Shown piece after piece: positions 32,686 through 47,820 of a stretch of DNA of 50,608 nt. Under the pieces are notes generated by a model that saw only the letters and a list, made by a program, of their open reading frames with translations, was not told the origin of the DNA and made no database searches. This stretch comes from Sperchopsis tessellata (taxonomy: Eukaryota > Arthropoda > Insecta > Coleoptera > Hydrophilidae). The position numbers and the translations under genes are program-made. The stretch covers positions 1 through 50,608 of the forward strand of contig JAWQRN010000022.1 of assembly GCA_033557685.1 (NCBI GenBank), read 5' to 3'. Every line of letters begins with the position of its first letter. The first letter of the stretch is position 1.

Positions 32686-33942
32686 CAGTGCGCGCGCTTA
32701 AAGTATGGAATAAAAAAATATTGTCGGAAGCAATCCTTGATAAAAATGCACATTTTTGCATAACAGTTGATTTTTAACCATAAGTTGTTTTTAAGAAATG
32801 ACGTTATCATTTTTTTTTAATAGCAACCTCCAATGTTACCATCTTGCATTAGACATTTTTCGAGTAAATGACAATTGAATGTAAGGAAAGTAAAATAAAG
32901 CAAAAACTCTCTTGCTAGCAAAAACTTTATCAGATTTTGTCTTTCGAAGTGCCTGATGTTTTTTACAGACACGTAGGTAAAAAACATTACAAGGTGTCAG
33001 TTTTACACCGAACATATTAGCGGTACAGAAATCTTATTGCAATTTAAATATTATAGCACATTTAACAGTTACACACAGAATCGAAATTTTAATTTTCATC
33101 GGGTGCAGGAATAAGACTAGAACTCATAAGGAAGTTTGCTATTTGCATAATGCAAAATAACCAGATCGCCCTATCAGCCAATCTACAGTCACGAAGATTG
33201 AGTTTAAATTTTGAGAAATTGGTGATGTTAAAGATATTGAAACACCTGGACGTCCAAAAATTAGTGAAGATCTGAAACAGAACATTTAAGTTAAATATAG
33301 AGGAAAATCCTCACAATACGTCTCCATTGGTTGTATTAGACAATGAAGTTAGTCAGACAACAGTGCTATATATCATGAGTAAGGAAAAATATCATCCCTA
33401 TTAAATTCAACTCGTGCAGGAACTAATCGAAGACGACCCCGACTGGCGACTACAGTTTTATAAAACTAAGAGGGACTTATGCCAACCAAATCGACGTTTG
33501 CACCGGCAATTACTTTTTTCGGATGAGGCAACCTTTTGTCTCAATGGCACAGTGAATCGTCAAAATTGCAGGTATTGGAGTCGGGTAAATCCTCATTGGA
33601 TGGTTGAGGCACATACTCAACAGCGGCAGAAATTAAATGAGTGGGCTGGAATAGTTAATAACAGAATAGTAGGGTTTTTTATTTTGTGTTAACAATAAAA
33701 TTTACGTTTTATAACAATTAATTGTCATTTACTCGAAAAATTTCTGATGTGTCAGTTCAACAATGAAATCATCTTTCAAAATTAAGAAAAAAATTTGGGA
33801 GTTGCTATTTAAGAAAAACTGATGACGTCATTACCCAAATACAACTGATGCTTGATGATTGACTGTCATGCAAAAATTTGTATTTTTCTCAAATAAAATC
33901 GACCTGTTCAAGGATTTCTTTCCATACTTCAGGCGCGCACTG
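32686..33942 (+). mobile_element. Tc1/mariner element with long terminal repeats, mirror copy
   Basis: CAGTGCGCGC ends are at 32686 and 33942. The transposase half ends with a stop at 33690-33692. Confidence 0.7.
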
Positions 33943-35944
33943 TATACATCTCCAAAGTGCACTATACCTACAATGAAGCACTCTAATTCTATTACAGTTT
34001 GGGACTAATTTAAGGAACGGTTTCTTTCGAAGAATGCTTTTTACAACGTTCATGGATCTTTTAACACGAAAATGACCCTAAGCTAAAATCAAGGATTGCA
34101 TCAGATGCAGAAAGGAGTGAAGGTACTGGAATGTCCAGTGCAATGCACATACCTTTATCCTATACAAAACTGTTGGTAGAAATTTGACAAAGAAAATGGA
34201 AATGCAAAATAAAGGTTTAAGTTGTTCATTTACAAAATATATGGTTGTGTATCCTAAATTTGCTGGAGTCTGTGTCTAAACAATTGCAAGAAGTTATAAA
34301 GAATAAGGGATTTGCAATATATTATTAATGATATAATTTATTTTTTTTTTGTATTATATTCTATGAAAGTTCTTTTAATTTTGTCTCCTAATTTTTATGA
34401 CAAGAAATATTTTGTTAGAAAGTATAATATATTTGCTATTTCGTAATACATTTATATTTCCTATTCAATTTTGATACAACTATGAGAGAGGTTCGCGTGC
34501 GCAAGAGCATACATTCTCTACTCCTACCATGCTACCACTACCAGTTGCAAAATTAATAGCATTTGTTAAAGAGATCAGAAAACTATTATGACATATTTCT
34601 GGAAAGGATACGAAAGTATCTTCCAGTTACAAATGAGACTTATAAAAGGGAAAACATTATTATTCAGTTTTGAAAACTTATCCCGGGTAAATAAATACTT
34701 CATTAGTCATCTGCTTGGGCGATTCCTACCTTTCTAAAGGGCGACAGGTAGCTTGCGGGAGCCGTTATGGGCGCCCCTGCCCAAGGTATTAGTGCCTGTA
34801 GCGACCAAGATATGGCAAAACAGAAAAAAGAAACGTGTGATATCTGGAAAATGAAGGTTGTTTACTCACAAATGACAATGAACTTCATAGAGAATATAAT
34901 AAAGTATGTGATAGTTAAATTACACTACTGGAATGGCGCTTTGAAACCTTGCCAATTATTTTTTTTTTGTTTTTTTTTAATAAAAGAATCATTAGAAAAA
35001 TCTGCCACAGATAACTTAACGAAAAATTTTATTTTGTCTTTAAACAACTCATTAATGCCCATTTAACCATAGCCTAACTGTTGTATATTTTAAATAGAAT
35101 CCAGAAATATTCTTTCGAAGGTGCGTATTCAAATACATGCATTTCGATTCTTTATTTTTGACTTTGCCGGTGACGTTGGGTAGTTTTAATAAGTTGACAC
35201 TATTTAGGGTTACCTATAAAAATGACTAACTAACCTCGTAGTTATTTCTACTGAATATGAGGTGGAGGCATTGGATGTTAGATTCCAAAAGGCGATTTTA
35301 TAATAGAATTGATATGAAATGTGTGTATAAATCTTTCCAGATACAAGGTAAAACTTTATAATATTAGATTTTACGTTTAACCTTTTATTTTATGGTCAGT
35401 ATGAAATTCTACCTTTCTAGATTTTTGACCAGCAGACTAACAATAAACTAAGATAATATTTCAAATAGTGCAGATTTAGCTAAAAATATAAATCTAACGC
35501 TTAATAAAACTGGAGTTAAGCAAGTTTTCCGACTCACAGATCTAGTAACTCTTCGTATTTAAAACTAGTTGCCTCGTTAAGATTAGGACAAAGTGAAGTA
35601 TTTATTTTAGGTATGTATTAGAAAAATGTACATGGTTATAAAACTTCTAATATATTTGGAATTTTAAATGCGACAAAAAGAGGATACCAAATTATCAATT
35701 TTACAAAGGCTGTCTCCGATGACCATCGTTAGGTTTCTATTAAGGATATTTTATTGGAAGAAAGAATTTCCCTGTGTTTATATGCAAGTTCAATTTTTTA
35801 TTTTGACATTATTTACATCGAAGGCAAGACCTAAATTGGTCATTTTAGAAATAACACCACACTGATACCCAGCACCCTCCCACCCCCCTTCTCTACGGGC
35901 CTTTCTCCAAATTTCATCGCTCCTCTGTTTGAATTATTATTATA

Positions 35945-36065
35945 TTTAGATTTTATTTCGTTAATTGACATTATATTGTAATTTAACCAATCTTGGAGAA
36001 TACATAAATCTGTAGTATCATGTAATAGGACCTAGCACGGTGCCTTGAGGTACACCTGCAGTTAG
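35945..36065 (-). pseudogene. Reverse transcriptase scrap, mirror copy
   Basis: Box B reads on the minus strand from 36065. Confidence 0.45.
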
Positions 36066-36126
36066 GACCTAATTCTCGCTGCAGTTAGGATTCTCGCTCA
36101 TCTCAACACGAACAGTCTCATCTCTA

Positions 36127-36604
36127 TCACTCAACTAATTCACAGTCCAATGGCTTTAGATTGTATGTTTTGTAATCATAAACTTCTAACATCTTTGTCC
36201 TACTAATATTTTTGTAGTGATTTATAAAATTATCAAAGCTAATATTTACTTTATTATCAGTAATATGCGAGTCTCATATACATTTGCTTACAATTTGAAC
36301 AAGTCTTTCTTCTACTGGACAAATACGAAGCACGTGATCAGTAATATTTACTGTTATGACTGAAGACCGCTTGCCTACCATATTTCTCTTAACATAAGTG
36401 GTCAGTGCATCTTCTGCCTTTTTTCATCGGTCTAGTAATTTTTCTAATTCAAGACATATCATTCATTGACAAACATGACACATAAAGAGCAGTCAAATTA
36501 TTAATTTTAAGTAAAGCAAGATTAATATCTCTGGTATAATAAACCAATTGTTCTGCTTGAAACACACGTAATACTTCGCCAAGTTCATCAATATATTCTA
36601 GTTC
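36127..36604 (-). pseudogene. Unknown broken coding relic, mirror copy
   Basis: Same two blocks as 14005-14482, with the frameshift near 36415-36450. Confidence 0.3.
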
Positions 36605-36751
36605 TTAATACTTTAAATACTCTTAAGATGCGTAACACTTCTGTAGACACATAATTATATAAATACTTCAACGCCAAAATATCACTCGCACGCATAGGTT
36701 ACATTATAAACGTAAGCAGACATTTTCTCGCGAAAGTATACAGCCTCCAGT

Positions 36752-37679
36752 CAGGGCCGTCTTAACAATTGGGCTAAAAGGGCGCTTTCTCAATGATGAA
36801 ATTTTATGTAAATAAATTAATTTATAAATCAAAGAACTGATGGTAATGAACATAGTACGTGTGCAATTTCTGATAAACAGGAGGAAGTAAATATAGAACA
36901 GAACGCACAAGATCAAGAAAGCCTGTGAGTGTGCAGGAAATGTCAATTTAGATTTAGAAAGCAACGAAACTTTAAAGTGTGCAGAAAATTTCGATTTAGA
37001 GGACGACGAAACTTGAAAAAAAAAACTGTCGAATATGAGTACTACAGTTATCCTACGAATATATTGATGTAAACGATTATAGAGTTTTCTGTTAACCGAT
37101 CACGAAATGATATTGATAAACTAGACTTCAGTGCATCAAAAGTTGGTCATAAAAACCAAAATAGATTTGAATATTCGGCCAAGTTTTGCCCTGTTCTGTT
37201 GAATTTAAAAAAAACGAAATTGGTTATCATACTCAAATTTAATTGAAAAATTGTTATGTATTCCTTGTAAATTATTTGTTAGAATATCCGGTAGCTTCAC
37301 CGAGGCCTTTAATGATTGAAAACATACAGCTAAAGAACTACCAATCAAATTTTTGGCAACAAAATTAGCAGGAATTGTTTGGGTTGTATGTTATGCATGT
37401 AAATATACTATCTGATAACAAAATTAGCTCAAAATCACAAATTAGGGTGTTTCAAATCGATAATAATTTCAAATATTTAATCTACATTAAGAGTTTTTTT
37501 CACTAATTGTTTAGGAGAAATACTCTTTTTTTATCTTCACTAGCACAGAGCAAACTGAATAATAAATAATAATCTTTAAACAATAAATTTATTTTGATGT
37601 ACAATAAAAATGATTTGAGTCAAATATGACAAGTGGATATTTTAGTCTAGGGCGCTTAAAATATATTAAGATGGCCCTG
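36752..37679 (+). mobile_element. hAT-like element, mirror copy
   Basis: CAGGGCC ends are at 36752 and 37679. The coding relic runs on the plus strand at 36836-37015. Confidence 0.5.
36836..37015 (+). pseudogene. Acidic hAT N-terminal relic, mirror copy
   Basis: Same two-frame acidic segment as 13594-13773, on the plus strand. Confidence 0.35.
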
Positions 37680-39515
37680 CCATGGTAGGTATGTTTAAAT
37701 ATATGGCGTAATTGAGACCTTCGCCATTCGGAGACGCCCATGGCCGATAAACGCCCTTTATAATTTTTATAATATATTTTTTTTATTCTAAAATTTTTAA
37801 GCTTTTTTAAATAAATCATTTAGATGGGATTAATTTTAAAGCTGATTACGTTACAACGTAAGAAAACAAGAACTGCAATTTTTATATTGATATTACAACA
37901 CTGTTTTTAGTCAATTTGTCATTTGAATGATATGAAAGAAATATTTTTCATTTTCGACCACACAAAGGTCATAATCAGGCTAAGAAACAACATAATAACA
38001 AAGAAGACAATCAAAATTAAAATAATCCCCTTAATGACGAGGCTGTATCATTGAAGTTAACAACAGACTAAGTGCACTGATCAGCAGTATCAACCGACAG
38101 GTCAGGATGAAGTTCTGGACAAAATATTTTATACAAAGGATTAGGAAATATTAAGATGTGGGTTAGACTGATGGCTAAAGAAAATCTCTAGGTTTTCAGC
38201 AAAATTCAGCTTATATAAATGAAGTATTAGAGGATTTAGGTTCGTGATTGCAAGACACGACATGGCTCTCGAAACTACATCTAGTCTTATTGGGAATATA
38301 CTTAAGATGTTCTTTATATATAGCACTACCAATGTAATTAGCGCCTCATCCACACAGAAGAGAATAAACACCGCTCCTTGTCTTTTGTTTTACAGTGTTT
38401 TCGTTTTTCACCTGCATTGTTACGTAGGGTAGATATGGTTAGGATTGGGGAATAGTTGCTGAGGTATTGAACTAAATCCTTTTAGCTCCGATAAAAGGAA
38501 TGGTAACGTGGTATTTGAGATCTGGTTAAGTAATGGGGCAACAAAAGTAATGGAAAATGCTCCTCAACTTTCTATCAAAATCTTTTTTAATGATATAACT
38601 AGAATAGTAGTTCGCATGGGCAATTTGTAAGATAGCTCTAAGCTCCAAGAAGAGAACAGTAGCCGAAAGGGAAATAGAGAACAGCATGTGGAACATGGAG
38701 TTGAGAAAAGCTAGTTTATGATGCATGGTGTGGTTGGAGTTGAAAGAAATACAATGATTCGTTTGGGTATTTTTTTGTAAATATTATAACTGAAAAGATT
38801 ATTTCTATTTCTGACTAAAATAATAACAAGTAAATTCAAGCATATGTTCTCTTCTAATTCAATGGTGAATTTCAATTTGTTATTTTAATTTTGTTTGTAT
38901 TGTCTGTTACCATGTTTTTTAGCCTGATAATGACCTTTGTGTGGTCGAAGTATAGACAATATATTTTTCTTTTTAAAATGAAGAACATCTACAAAACAGC
39001 GAATTGTCTATTTAATATGAAAGAACAATTAAATTATGGAATGAGGACGGATGAGAAGATTGATGAAGCAAAAAAAAAAGAAATTGTTATAGGGAATTGA
39101 AACGATAGAAGCGTACAATAATTTTAGAAATCTAGTTTTTATAATAATATTAGTTGTAGTTTTAGTTTAGTGTTCGTATCCACTTGTCTCGATTCAGTTT
39201 TAGGGTACTATTATTTACTATCATATATGTTCTTGTATACATTATCACAATCTTAAACTAAAACAATAAACTGGGCTAAAATAATGGATTTCGTATTTAA
39301 CCCAAAAGGCATTAAATGATATATACAGTCTATAAAAACATCTTTTACTTCCTTTTCAGTTACCATGAGAAAGGCATTAGGTAAAAATGCACTAATAATT
39401 ATGCAAGTAACATGTTCATCATATGAGAAACAATAGGTTTAATTTTTTAAATAAATATTTTTTTAAACTAAAATTCAACCAGCGCTACCTTCTTCTGTTG
39501 GTGCCTTGTCTGTTT

Positions 39516-40864
39516 TCAGACGTTACCTATCATCATGTCAGTAATTTGCTGATATCTTTCTCGATCGTTGGCAGCTCGGAACAATTCCTCAAACGATAGC
39601 CCGACCCATTGTCGGATGTTACGCAACCATGACAATTGTTTGCGTCCGATCCATCTCTTCCCCTCGACTTTCCCATGTATAATGAGTCGCAACAAATAAT
39701 ATTTGGGCCCTCTGATAATATGCCCAAAGTATTATATTTTCCTTCTTTTTATAGAATTCAAGAGTTCTCCTTCGGTTTTCGTTAAATTAAGAACTTCTTC
39801 ATTTGAGCTCGAATGCCTCTAGCCTGTTCATGACAGCGGTCTTCAGCGTCCAAGTCTCACAACCATACAATAAGATCGACCACTCATAGCACTTATGAAT
39901 ACTTTTACGGAGATTTATTGAGCTGTCACAACTGCATAGGATCGGCTTCCAAGACACAAGTGTCAGACGGGACATCTCGATACGTGTCAGAATTTCTTCA
40001 TCGGAGTTATTTGTCACACCCAGCCAGTTACCAAGATACCTGAAGTGTTTCACCCGTTCAATGGTTTTCCTGTCAATTACGAGTCGATTGGAATCCTTTT
40101 TTAACTTTTCGACCTTTGTTGTTGCTTGCCACGTTGACAGTTTGGATATCTTCTAAACTTTCGGCGTGTATGGCAGTGTCATGTGCGAACCTTATATAAT
40201 TGATAATCTCTACCGATTTTCACACCTTCTTTTCTATCGTCGACAGCCTCCTGAAAAGTCTTTTCGGAATAGATCTTAAATAATGTTGGGGACAAAACAC
40301 ATCCCTGTCTCACACCTCGTTTAATCGGAATTTTCTTTGTGGTTATATCCTCCATCCTAAAACTTGCCACTTGGTTGTAGTACAGTTGTTTTAGCAGCCT
40401 AAGATCATAGATATCTAATCCTATCTGTTCCAAATATTCAAAAGTGTGTCATGTTGAACCCGGTCGAAAGCTTTCTTATAGTATATGAAACATACGTAGA
40501 CATTCTTCCGAAATTCACACGATTTCTGTATGAAGACTCGCATGCAGAATAATGCTTCCCGGGTTCCCAGTCCTCTTCGGAATCCGAACTGTTTATCTCC
40601 AATATTGTTTTCGCCGTAGATACATTCGGTTTTGTAGAATTTTTAAGAGGATTTTAATGGTGTGACTTATTAAACTAATAAGTCTAAAATCGCTGCACCT
40701 ACTGGCCTTAGCTTTTTAGGTAATGTTATGATTAATGATTCTAACCAGTCTTCTGTTATTAGGTGGCTATGATATATTTTATTGCAGAATACACTCAAAA
40801 CGGCCATGCTTTCATCATCCAAGAGTTTGAGAAGTTCTGTTGGGATATGATCTGGTCCATGCGT
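39516..40864 (-). pseudogene. RTE-like LINE relic, mirror copy
   Basis: Carries the same box A (Tyr for Asp) and box C (His for Asp) changes as 9745-11093, near 40480 and 40195 respectively. Confidence 0.7.
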
Positions 40865-42321
40865 TTTATTACTTTTGTCATATGGCCTTTTCGATATGCT
40901 ACCATTTAATTACAATATTTATTTAAAACTAGTTATTCGTTATTATATTTAGCTTTTATTCCAGTTAATAATTTCGTTCACTTAAATTATATTCATGGAG
41001 TTTTCAAAGGGTAGCTCGGAAATATTGAGGGTATATAAAAGTACAAACAGGGAATTGAGGGTATTGTACAACACAAAGCCTATTCAATCGTAGAATTTCT
41101 GCCTGTAAACTGAAAACCTACTCTACCTTACAAGGTCAACACCGAAATAGCCGGCGTTCACTATATTCCCATAGACCCTTAATGTTTTTTACTCTCATTA
41201 AATTCCGCTTAGGTTTTGTAATAACACCTCTATAGTATTTTCCGTACATATGTGTAACTTTTCTCCTCGAATACCTCCCCTAATTGCCAATTTGTATAAC
41301 TAATAAACATATTGTCAAGAGAAATGCAAATGATTTAGTAAGTTTAGGAAATTGTATAAAATATTTTGCTTGGTTACCTGTGTAGATATCTATTCAAATG
41401 CTGGTTGCCCTACGGAGTATATTAAGTCACCCTTCTTTTCCCCTCTGTCTCGCCCTAAAATGTTAGTTTCCAAGAAATTCAGGTACACAAACATTTCTAC
41501 CCTACCGTAACAACTTAAAGTGTGGAGGTATTGTGTCTGAAATTGCAGTTTAAATTTTATTTATGATTTAATTCCCCCTACTTTCCAACCACCCAACTAT
41601 TATATTACAAACCCAGACATTAAAATACTCGCAAAAGCACTTTATTTAATTGAATTATGTGTATGTAAGAGACATTCTTGAAGATAGTAGACAAAATAAT
41701 TATTTTATAAAATAATCCAGCATACAAGTCGAATTAGACAACGTTTATCCTGATTCCACATGCCATTTTATCTGAAGAAACCACTTTACAAGTCCAACCG
41801 AAGTAATGACTAATGTGGTGTTATCACACCGTTCTATTAGTTTTGGCTCCAAAGTAATTTTATATATTAAATATAAGCATGCACTACGTGATTTTAATAC
41901 GCCATTTTAAGGTTACTAATGTCAAATTCAATTGGTTTCGACAATCCAATCATATTATGTTCGACGATTGATTTGAATATTTATAAAGCCAACTGGATGT
42001 TTCGCAGTTCGTTTATATTTGTATAGTGAAGTTTAATTTGTGACGCATTGTGTTGAGTATGTCTGTTGCGTCTTGTGTGAAGCAATTGCCGATGCATCAT
42101 ATGCATCATCAACGTATCTGTGTTAGTTAATAATACCGTATGTAGTGTTTTATTGTTGGTATCATATGCATCGGCATTTTTTCTACTCGAGACGCAACAG
42201 ACATACTCTATACAAGGCACCCCATATTAAACGTCACCATAGAAATAGAAGAAACATTTTCTGGACCCTATACTAACCATTAATCCACCAATTCATCCAA
42301 CCACCCCAAAAAACTCACTGG

Positions 42322-42375
<54 letters not shown>

Positions 42376-42381
42376 TTCAGT

Positions 42382-43573
42382 TTTTACACATTTTCGCCCC
42401 TTTAATCCGGTGTGGCCGTACAACAGAATCCTACTTATTTCATTAGAAGGACAAATTTACTCAAAAACCGGGCAATTTCGACCCATTTATTTATTTTCTG
42501 GCGTCCCTCAGGGATCTATACTGGGACCTTTATTATTCATCATTTTTGTAAATGATATAACTGATTTTATTCACAACAAATGTGTTTTTTTTTTGCTGAT
42601 GACGTTAAGTTGTATGTTTCTATAGGTGATTATATAGATTATCTCAACCTGCAGGGTGATTTGGACTTTCTTGTGCATTGGTGTGATGTCAACCGCTTGT
42701 TACTTAATGTCAAGAAACGTAAAGTTTCTCTCGTGAATGTAATCCCTTTAAATTTAATTATGGTAGTATATTAGATGGAGTTGATTCTATGAGGGATTCT
42801 GGTGTTATTTTTGATACGGGTCTACCTTTCTACCTACACATTATTGAGATATAGTCAGCTTCGACTCATTTGCTGGGCTTTGTTAAAGAACTTCCCGTGA
42901 ATTTGTTGACCCTCTTTCGTACTGTTTTACGCTTTTGTTCGTTCTAAACTGGATCATTGTTCTGTTATTTGGTCCCCTCTCACTCAACAATACATAAATC
43001 TCATTGAGTTTGTTCAGAGACAATTTTTTAAATGTTTGTATTTCAAATGATTTGGGTTGTACCGTCCTTGGGAGTCTCCCCAAAATATTCTTCTGGAATC
43101 ATTTTATGTGTACTATCTGTCTCCGCTCGTCGTAGTTCTGCTGAAGTGACATTTCTCTTGAAGATCGTCAACTATCTTATTGATGAATTTTAATTTCTAT
43201 CATTGTTTGTTTTCTTGTTCCTAGGTTGACAACAAGATCTTATAGGACGTTCTTCCATCGGGCAAAATCAAATATTTTAATGGGGTCTCCACTGTATCCA
43301 ATATGCAATAGTTTTCAACGCGGTGTAGGATCGGGTTGACATATTTTTCAAGCGGTATCTTGGAATTGATATCTGTTCTACCGGGGTTATTTGGCAAATT
43401 GTTATTTTTAGTTAGTGGTTTTTAAATGAAATAATGAATTCTATTTGGATTTTTTGTTAATTTGTGTATATTGTTAGCTTTCTGTATAACAATATTTTGT
43501 CATTGTTTCCTACTTTCTAATTGTAAATTGTTGAGTAATGTAAATAAATAAATTAAAAAAAAGAAAACAAAAT
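42382..43573 (+). pseudogene. Jockey-like LINE relic, mirror copy
   Basis: Box B is near 42490-42550, the T run near 42585-42596, FADD directly after it, and the A-rich tail ends near 43573. Confidence 0.65.
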
Positions 43574-44695
43574 TTGCCCTAGAATTTTTATTTTAAATCA
43601 AAAGTCTACAGGAACAACTGAAAACTTCTTACAATTCCATGTAATAAAGTGAAATACTTTTCTTAAATGAGCGAAACTGATACATACTTATATTTAACAA
43701 ATTTGTTAATTAATGGTAGAAGCATAAGGATTTGTGAAAATTGACCGAATGATAATTGTTACTTTCTTTTCTTTCGAAGTAAAGAAAGTAAAAATATATA
43801 AATATAAAGATTTTTGTAAGAATATCCTTTTTGGAATCCCTTGAAACCAAATTTATGGTTATTCAAATGAATCCTGAATATGTTCATTTCAGCACCCAAA
43901 CTATTTTAGTAAAGAAGACGAAAATTTAAACTTTTAGTATTAATTGCAAGATCCCAGAGGATTTCGGATAATATCGATCGATTGAAAATGGTACATTCTA
44001 TTTATCTGTTACTCATCAGCGTCCAAAGGATTTTAGCTCTGAAAACGAAAATTGCTTCTAGGGTGAATAGCGAGGCCTCATTGAAATTGCAGAAAAGTAG
44101 CACATTAGAGAACCTAGAGATACTACATCTACGTTTGTTTAATACTGCTAAGTTGGGTCAATATTTTTTTCTTGCTCCGTAAATAAGAATCGTATTGGAG
44201 CCTCATCTATTTTTCTATGGAATACAATCTGAGATAAAATTGGTTTGTTTTTGTAGATGTAACCTATTGTTTTCGGATGTAGTATGGAGCATTAGATGAA
44301 TACAAAATATAACGAAACATACACTTGACAATAGTTTTGTGTACTAAGGAATCGAATATTGTCATTCTCAAATCTTATTTTATTTGTCGTGGTGCAAATA
44401 AAAGTATAATTTTTATTATTTTTCTCGCAACTTGCATATTGGATGCTATTTAACGTGTAGGTGTGCAAAGTCCAATAAAAATTAGACACATCTACAAATT
44501 TAAATTGAATAATTAGATTCATGTACTAAAATAATTTTAATGTTTTCGTGTTCACTATACACGATGATGAACACTGAAAGTTTAAATTATATGCTGCGTC
44601 TAAGTTTAAAATACCGATCGATAGATGTTTTACTCATATTAGCAAAATATAAGTGAACATCGGTCTATAAAGGGTAGAATTATTAATTGTCTTTC

Positions 44696-45179
44696 TTAAT
44701 CTTTCTCCTCATAGGGTTTTCCCCATTTTTAATTCTTGTAGAACTCAATCCACTCCTTCCGATCAGCTGTACACCCTGTCCCCTGTTAACAGCTCTTTCC
44801 TTTGTCTCTAAGCGTTTTGGCAACTGTGTCGTTCCAGGTTTCCCGTGGTCTACCTCTTGATTTCCTCGCTCTCGCCTCTCACACTTGTTTCACTTGCCTG
44901 TAGTTTCCCATTATATTTATATGTCCGAACCATCTCATCTGTCCCACTTATATTTTCTTCTGTGCGGAGGTAATTCCGAGCCTCTGCCTTATGTCTGTGT
45001 TTCAGATAATATATCTCTTTGTGACTCATCAGCTTAATGATGCCCTGAATGGTCGAAACCGGTCGCTAACTAAATTATAAAATTTTTGTGGAAGGACAAC
45101 ATCGTACTTTTTATTTAATTGTATCATCTAATCCTAGTTATTCTTAGAAGTACTCCTTCCATCTGTTTATTATGTCTTC
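44696..45179 (-). pseudogene. RTE-like LINE fragments, mirror copy
   Basis: The linker block lies at the high-coordinate end and the RGRPRETW block near 44800-44860. Confidence 0.5.
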
Positions 45180-46525
45180 GTGTTCTGTGAATATATCTTA
45201 TTTTTTGTTCTTAATTTGTTGCAGTTAGACAGAATTCTAGCATTCTTCTTCCATTGTTGTTCATTGCTTCTTGCCCAGATAATCCTCATATCCTTCCAAG
45301 TTATTTCCCAATTTACTATTAATATTTGTTCTGTTATCTCCATTACCAGTTGCAAATCTTCCCAAAATATGTTCTTATTGTATTTGTTATCATCTTCATT
45401 TGGTCCATAAACTTCACTTTCATGTGGTGTTTTTTTCTATTTCCAAAGTCATGATTCTTTCTGTTCTGCATTTCCGTTCCTTTACATCTTTTACTTTCTC
45501 CTCTACCAATACTATTCCCTCGCGAAGGCAGGCTTTGTCTAATTTTAATAATATTTAATTCACAATAATTTCTCGCGAATTTCTGTGATGTTATTTTACA
45601 TTTACGAAATAGGAAAGAGTCAAATATTTTACATTTACGAAATATGACAGAGTCAACTAGGGTCGGGCCATATTTTCACTAAAATTTTAAAGGTGTCGAT
45701 ATAATTTTCAGGAATATAATTTGTAAAAAAAATATTGTCGTTCCTCAAAGGTTTTTAATACATATATAATATCGCGACCTGCTTCGACCACAATAGGTCA
45801 TTCTCAAGCTAAAAACACAATGCAGTAATTAGCGACTTGTAAAACAATTAATTAATAACCTCATGCTACTTTTTGAGTCAGTAAAATCAACAACACAACT
45901 AACCGGTATCACCAGGACGAGGAATTGGCCTGTTGGGCATAATTTTAAATAGGGGATTGGAGGTTAAATTGTGATATATATTTCAAGGCTTTCGGAAATA
46001 TCCAGTTTCATACCTTTGGGGTATCTGTGAAGGATGATAGGGTTATCAGGATTGGATTAATAACTGCAGGTAGCAACATGGCTGGCGAAGCTAGATTCAT
46101 CAGTGGCGTATTGGATGCTGCCAATGTGATCCTTGTACCGTGTGTTCAAAGAACGTCCAGTCTGCCCAATTTACTCCGCTCTACACCTGCAGACCAGGAG
46201 ATATACCCCACGGGTCAAGCCTATCGTTGTTCATCACCAGCATGCTGTGTAGAGTCCTAAAAGGACGAAAGATGATCTTGGCGTCCTCATGAATTATTCT
46301 AAGGTTTGCCTTCTACTCCTCTACTATTACAGAGGGATATTTGGGAGATTTTGAAATCACAAAGTAGAGACGCCCAATAAGATATCATATGCAAATGTTG
46401 AAAATTCTTCTAAAAATATTGTAGAAAATGCAGCAACGAAATTGATGTTGTAAATAATGCATTTTATATTTATGTTAATGTTGAAACGGCTTACTGAAGT
46501 GTAAGAGTAGGTTATTGAAAAACTT

Positions 46526-47820
46526 GCAGGAGTTGATGGCAAAACGAGTGAAATACTTACGTGTGAATGAGTAATAGTTGTGTGGTTGCATATGCATTCT
46601 TAGGTACTTCGTTTTTGGCAGATGATTGGAATAAGGCTGTTGTGTACAGGAAAGTTTGATTGCAAGAATTATAATGCTATAAGCCTTCTCACCATACCAG
46701 GAAAAATGTTTGAAAAGTACACATTATAAAGGATAAGATTTAGAATATACAATGTGTTTTATGCATGGCAAATGATGTATAGATCAAATGTTTAGTGTGT
46801 GTCAGGGAATGAAAAAATAGATGAAAGTAAGAAAGAAGTTATACTATGCGTCTAAGGAAACCCTATGGCTATGGGCATATGCTGCTTCTTTTGAAAGTCT
46901 CAATAGAGCCTAGTAAAAGCAATTCAAGCTATTTACTTGGGAAGAAATCCATTTATTAGGATAAAAAAATATGAGTGTAACTTGTGAAATAAAACAGGGC
47001 GTTTGACAAAGATATGTCATGTCCCCTTGGCTGTGCTGATACTAGAGTGAATGTTTTAACGTATGCTTATGACACGATAATGATATTAAGTGAACATGGT
47101 GATGGATTACAGTCAGCGTTAGCTGGGTTGTCACAAGCATAGAATGGATGGATCTTAAACTTAACTAGTGAAGTTTTGGTTTTGGAGAGTGAGACAGTGA
47201 GAACTGAATGCGCAATTCGAATAAAAGGTAAACTGCTAGAACAATTGGGCAAATTTCCATACCTAGGTAGCACTTTATCAAAAGGAATTGATTTGTAGGC
47301 TGAGAAATGGGATTTACGAAAGAGGCAAAGTGTCTATGTATAATAGCATTTTGTTTCTTGCACTTTGTATGTGTGACATTAACGTAGGATCCAACTGGAA
47401 CCAGAGAAGAAAAAGATTCATGCCATCGGTATGGACTATCTTAGAACTATGTACAGCAAAATTGATTTATATGGATAGAAATCCATGAATGTTTTGTGAA
47501 CTATGCTGTGAGGAATAGTGTAACTGATAATGGTGTATAGCGCAGTTTTGGGCATGCGAAAGGAAGGAATGAGTGATAAAAGAGTTACAAAATAGATATA
47601 TGTGGATGGTGTGGAAGGTGGGAGACGTGCAGGTAGGCCTAGGAAAATATCGTTAGATGACTTTAGTAAGTAATTCTGGAAAGTCGAAAAGTAAAAAGTA
47701 GAAGCAACATAAGGGCTTATATAATGAGGAACATGTAATTAGTAGAGGCTAAATTGCCAAGATAGGGAGGGCTTATTGCAGGTTGTGCCCACCCAGAAAG
47801 GGATTCGAGAGGGCTTGTAG
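46526..47820 (+). pseudogene. Decayed RTE-like LINE relic, mirror copy
   Basis: Begins with the GVDGKTSEIL block. The degenerate AYD catalytic box lies near 47065-47075 and the basic VEGGRRAGRPRK block near 47610-47645. Confidence 0.6.
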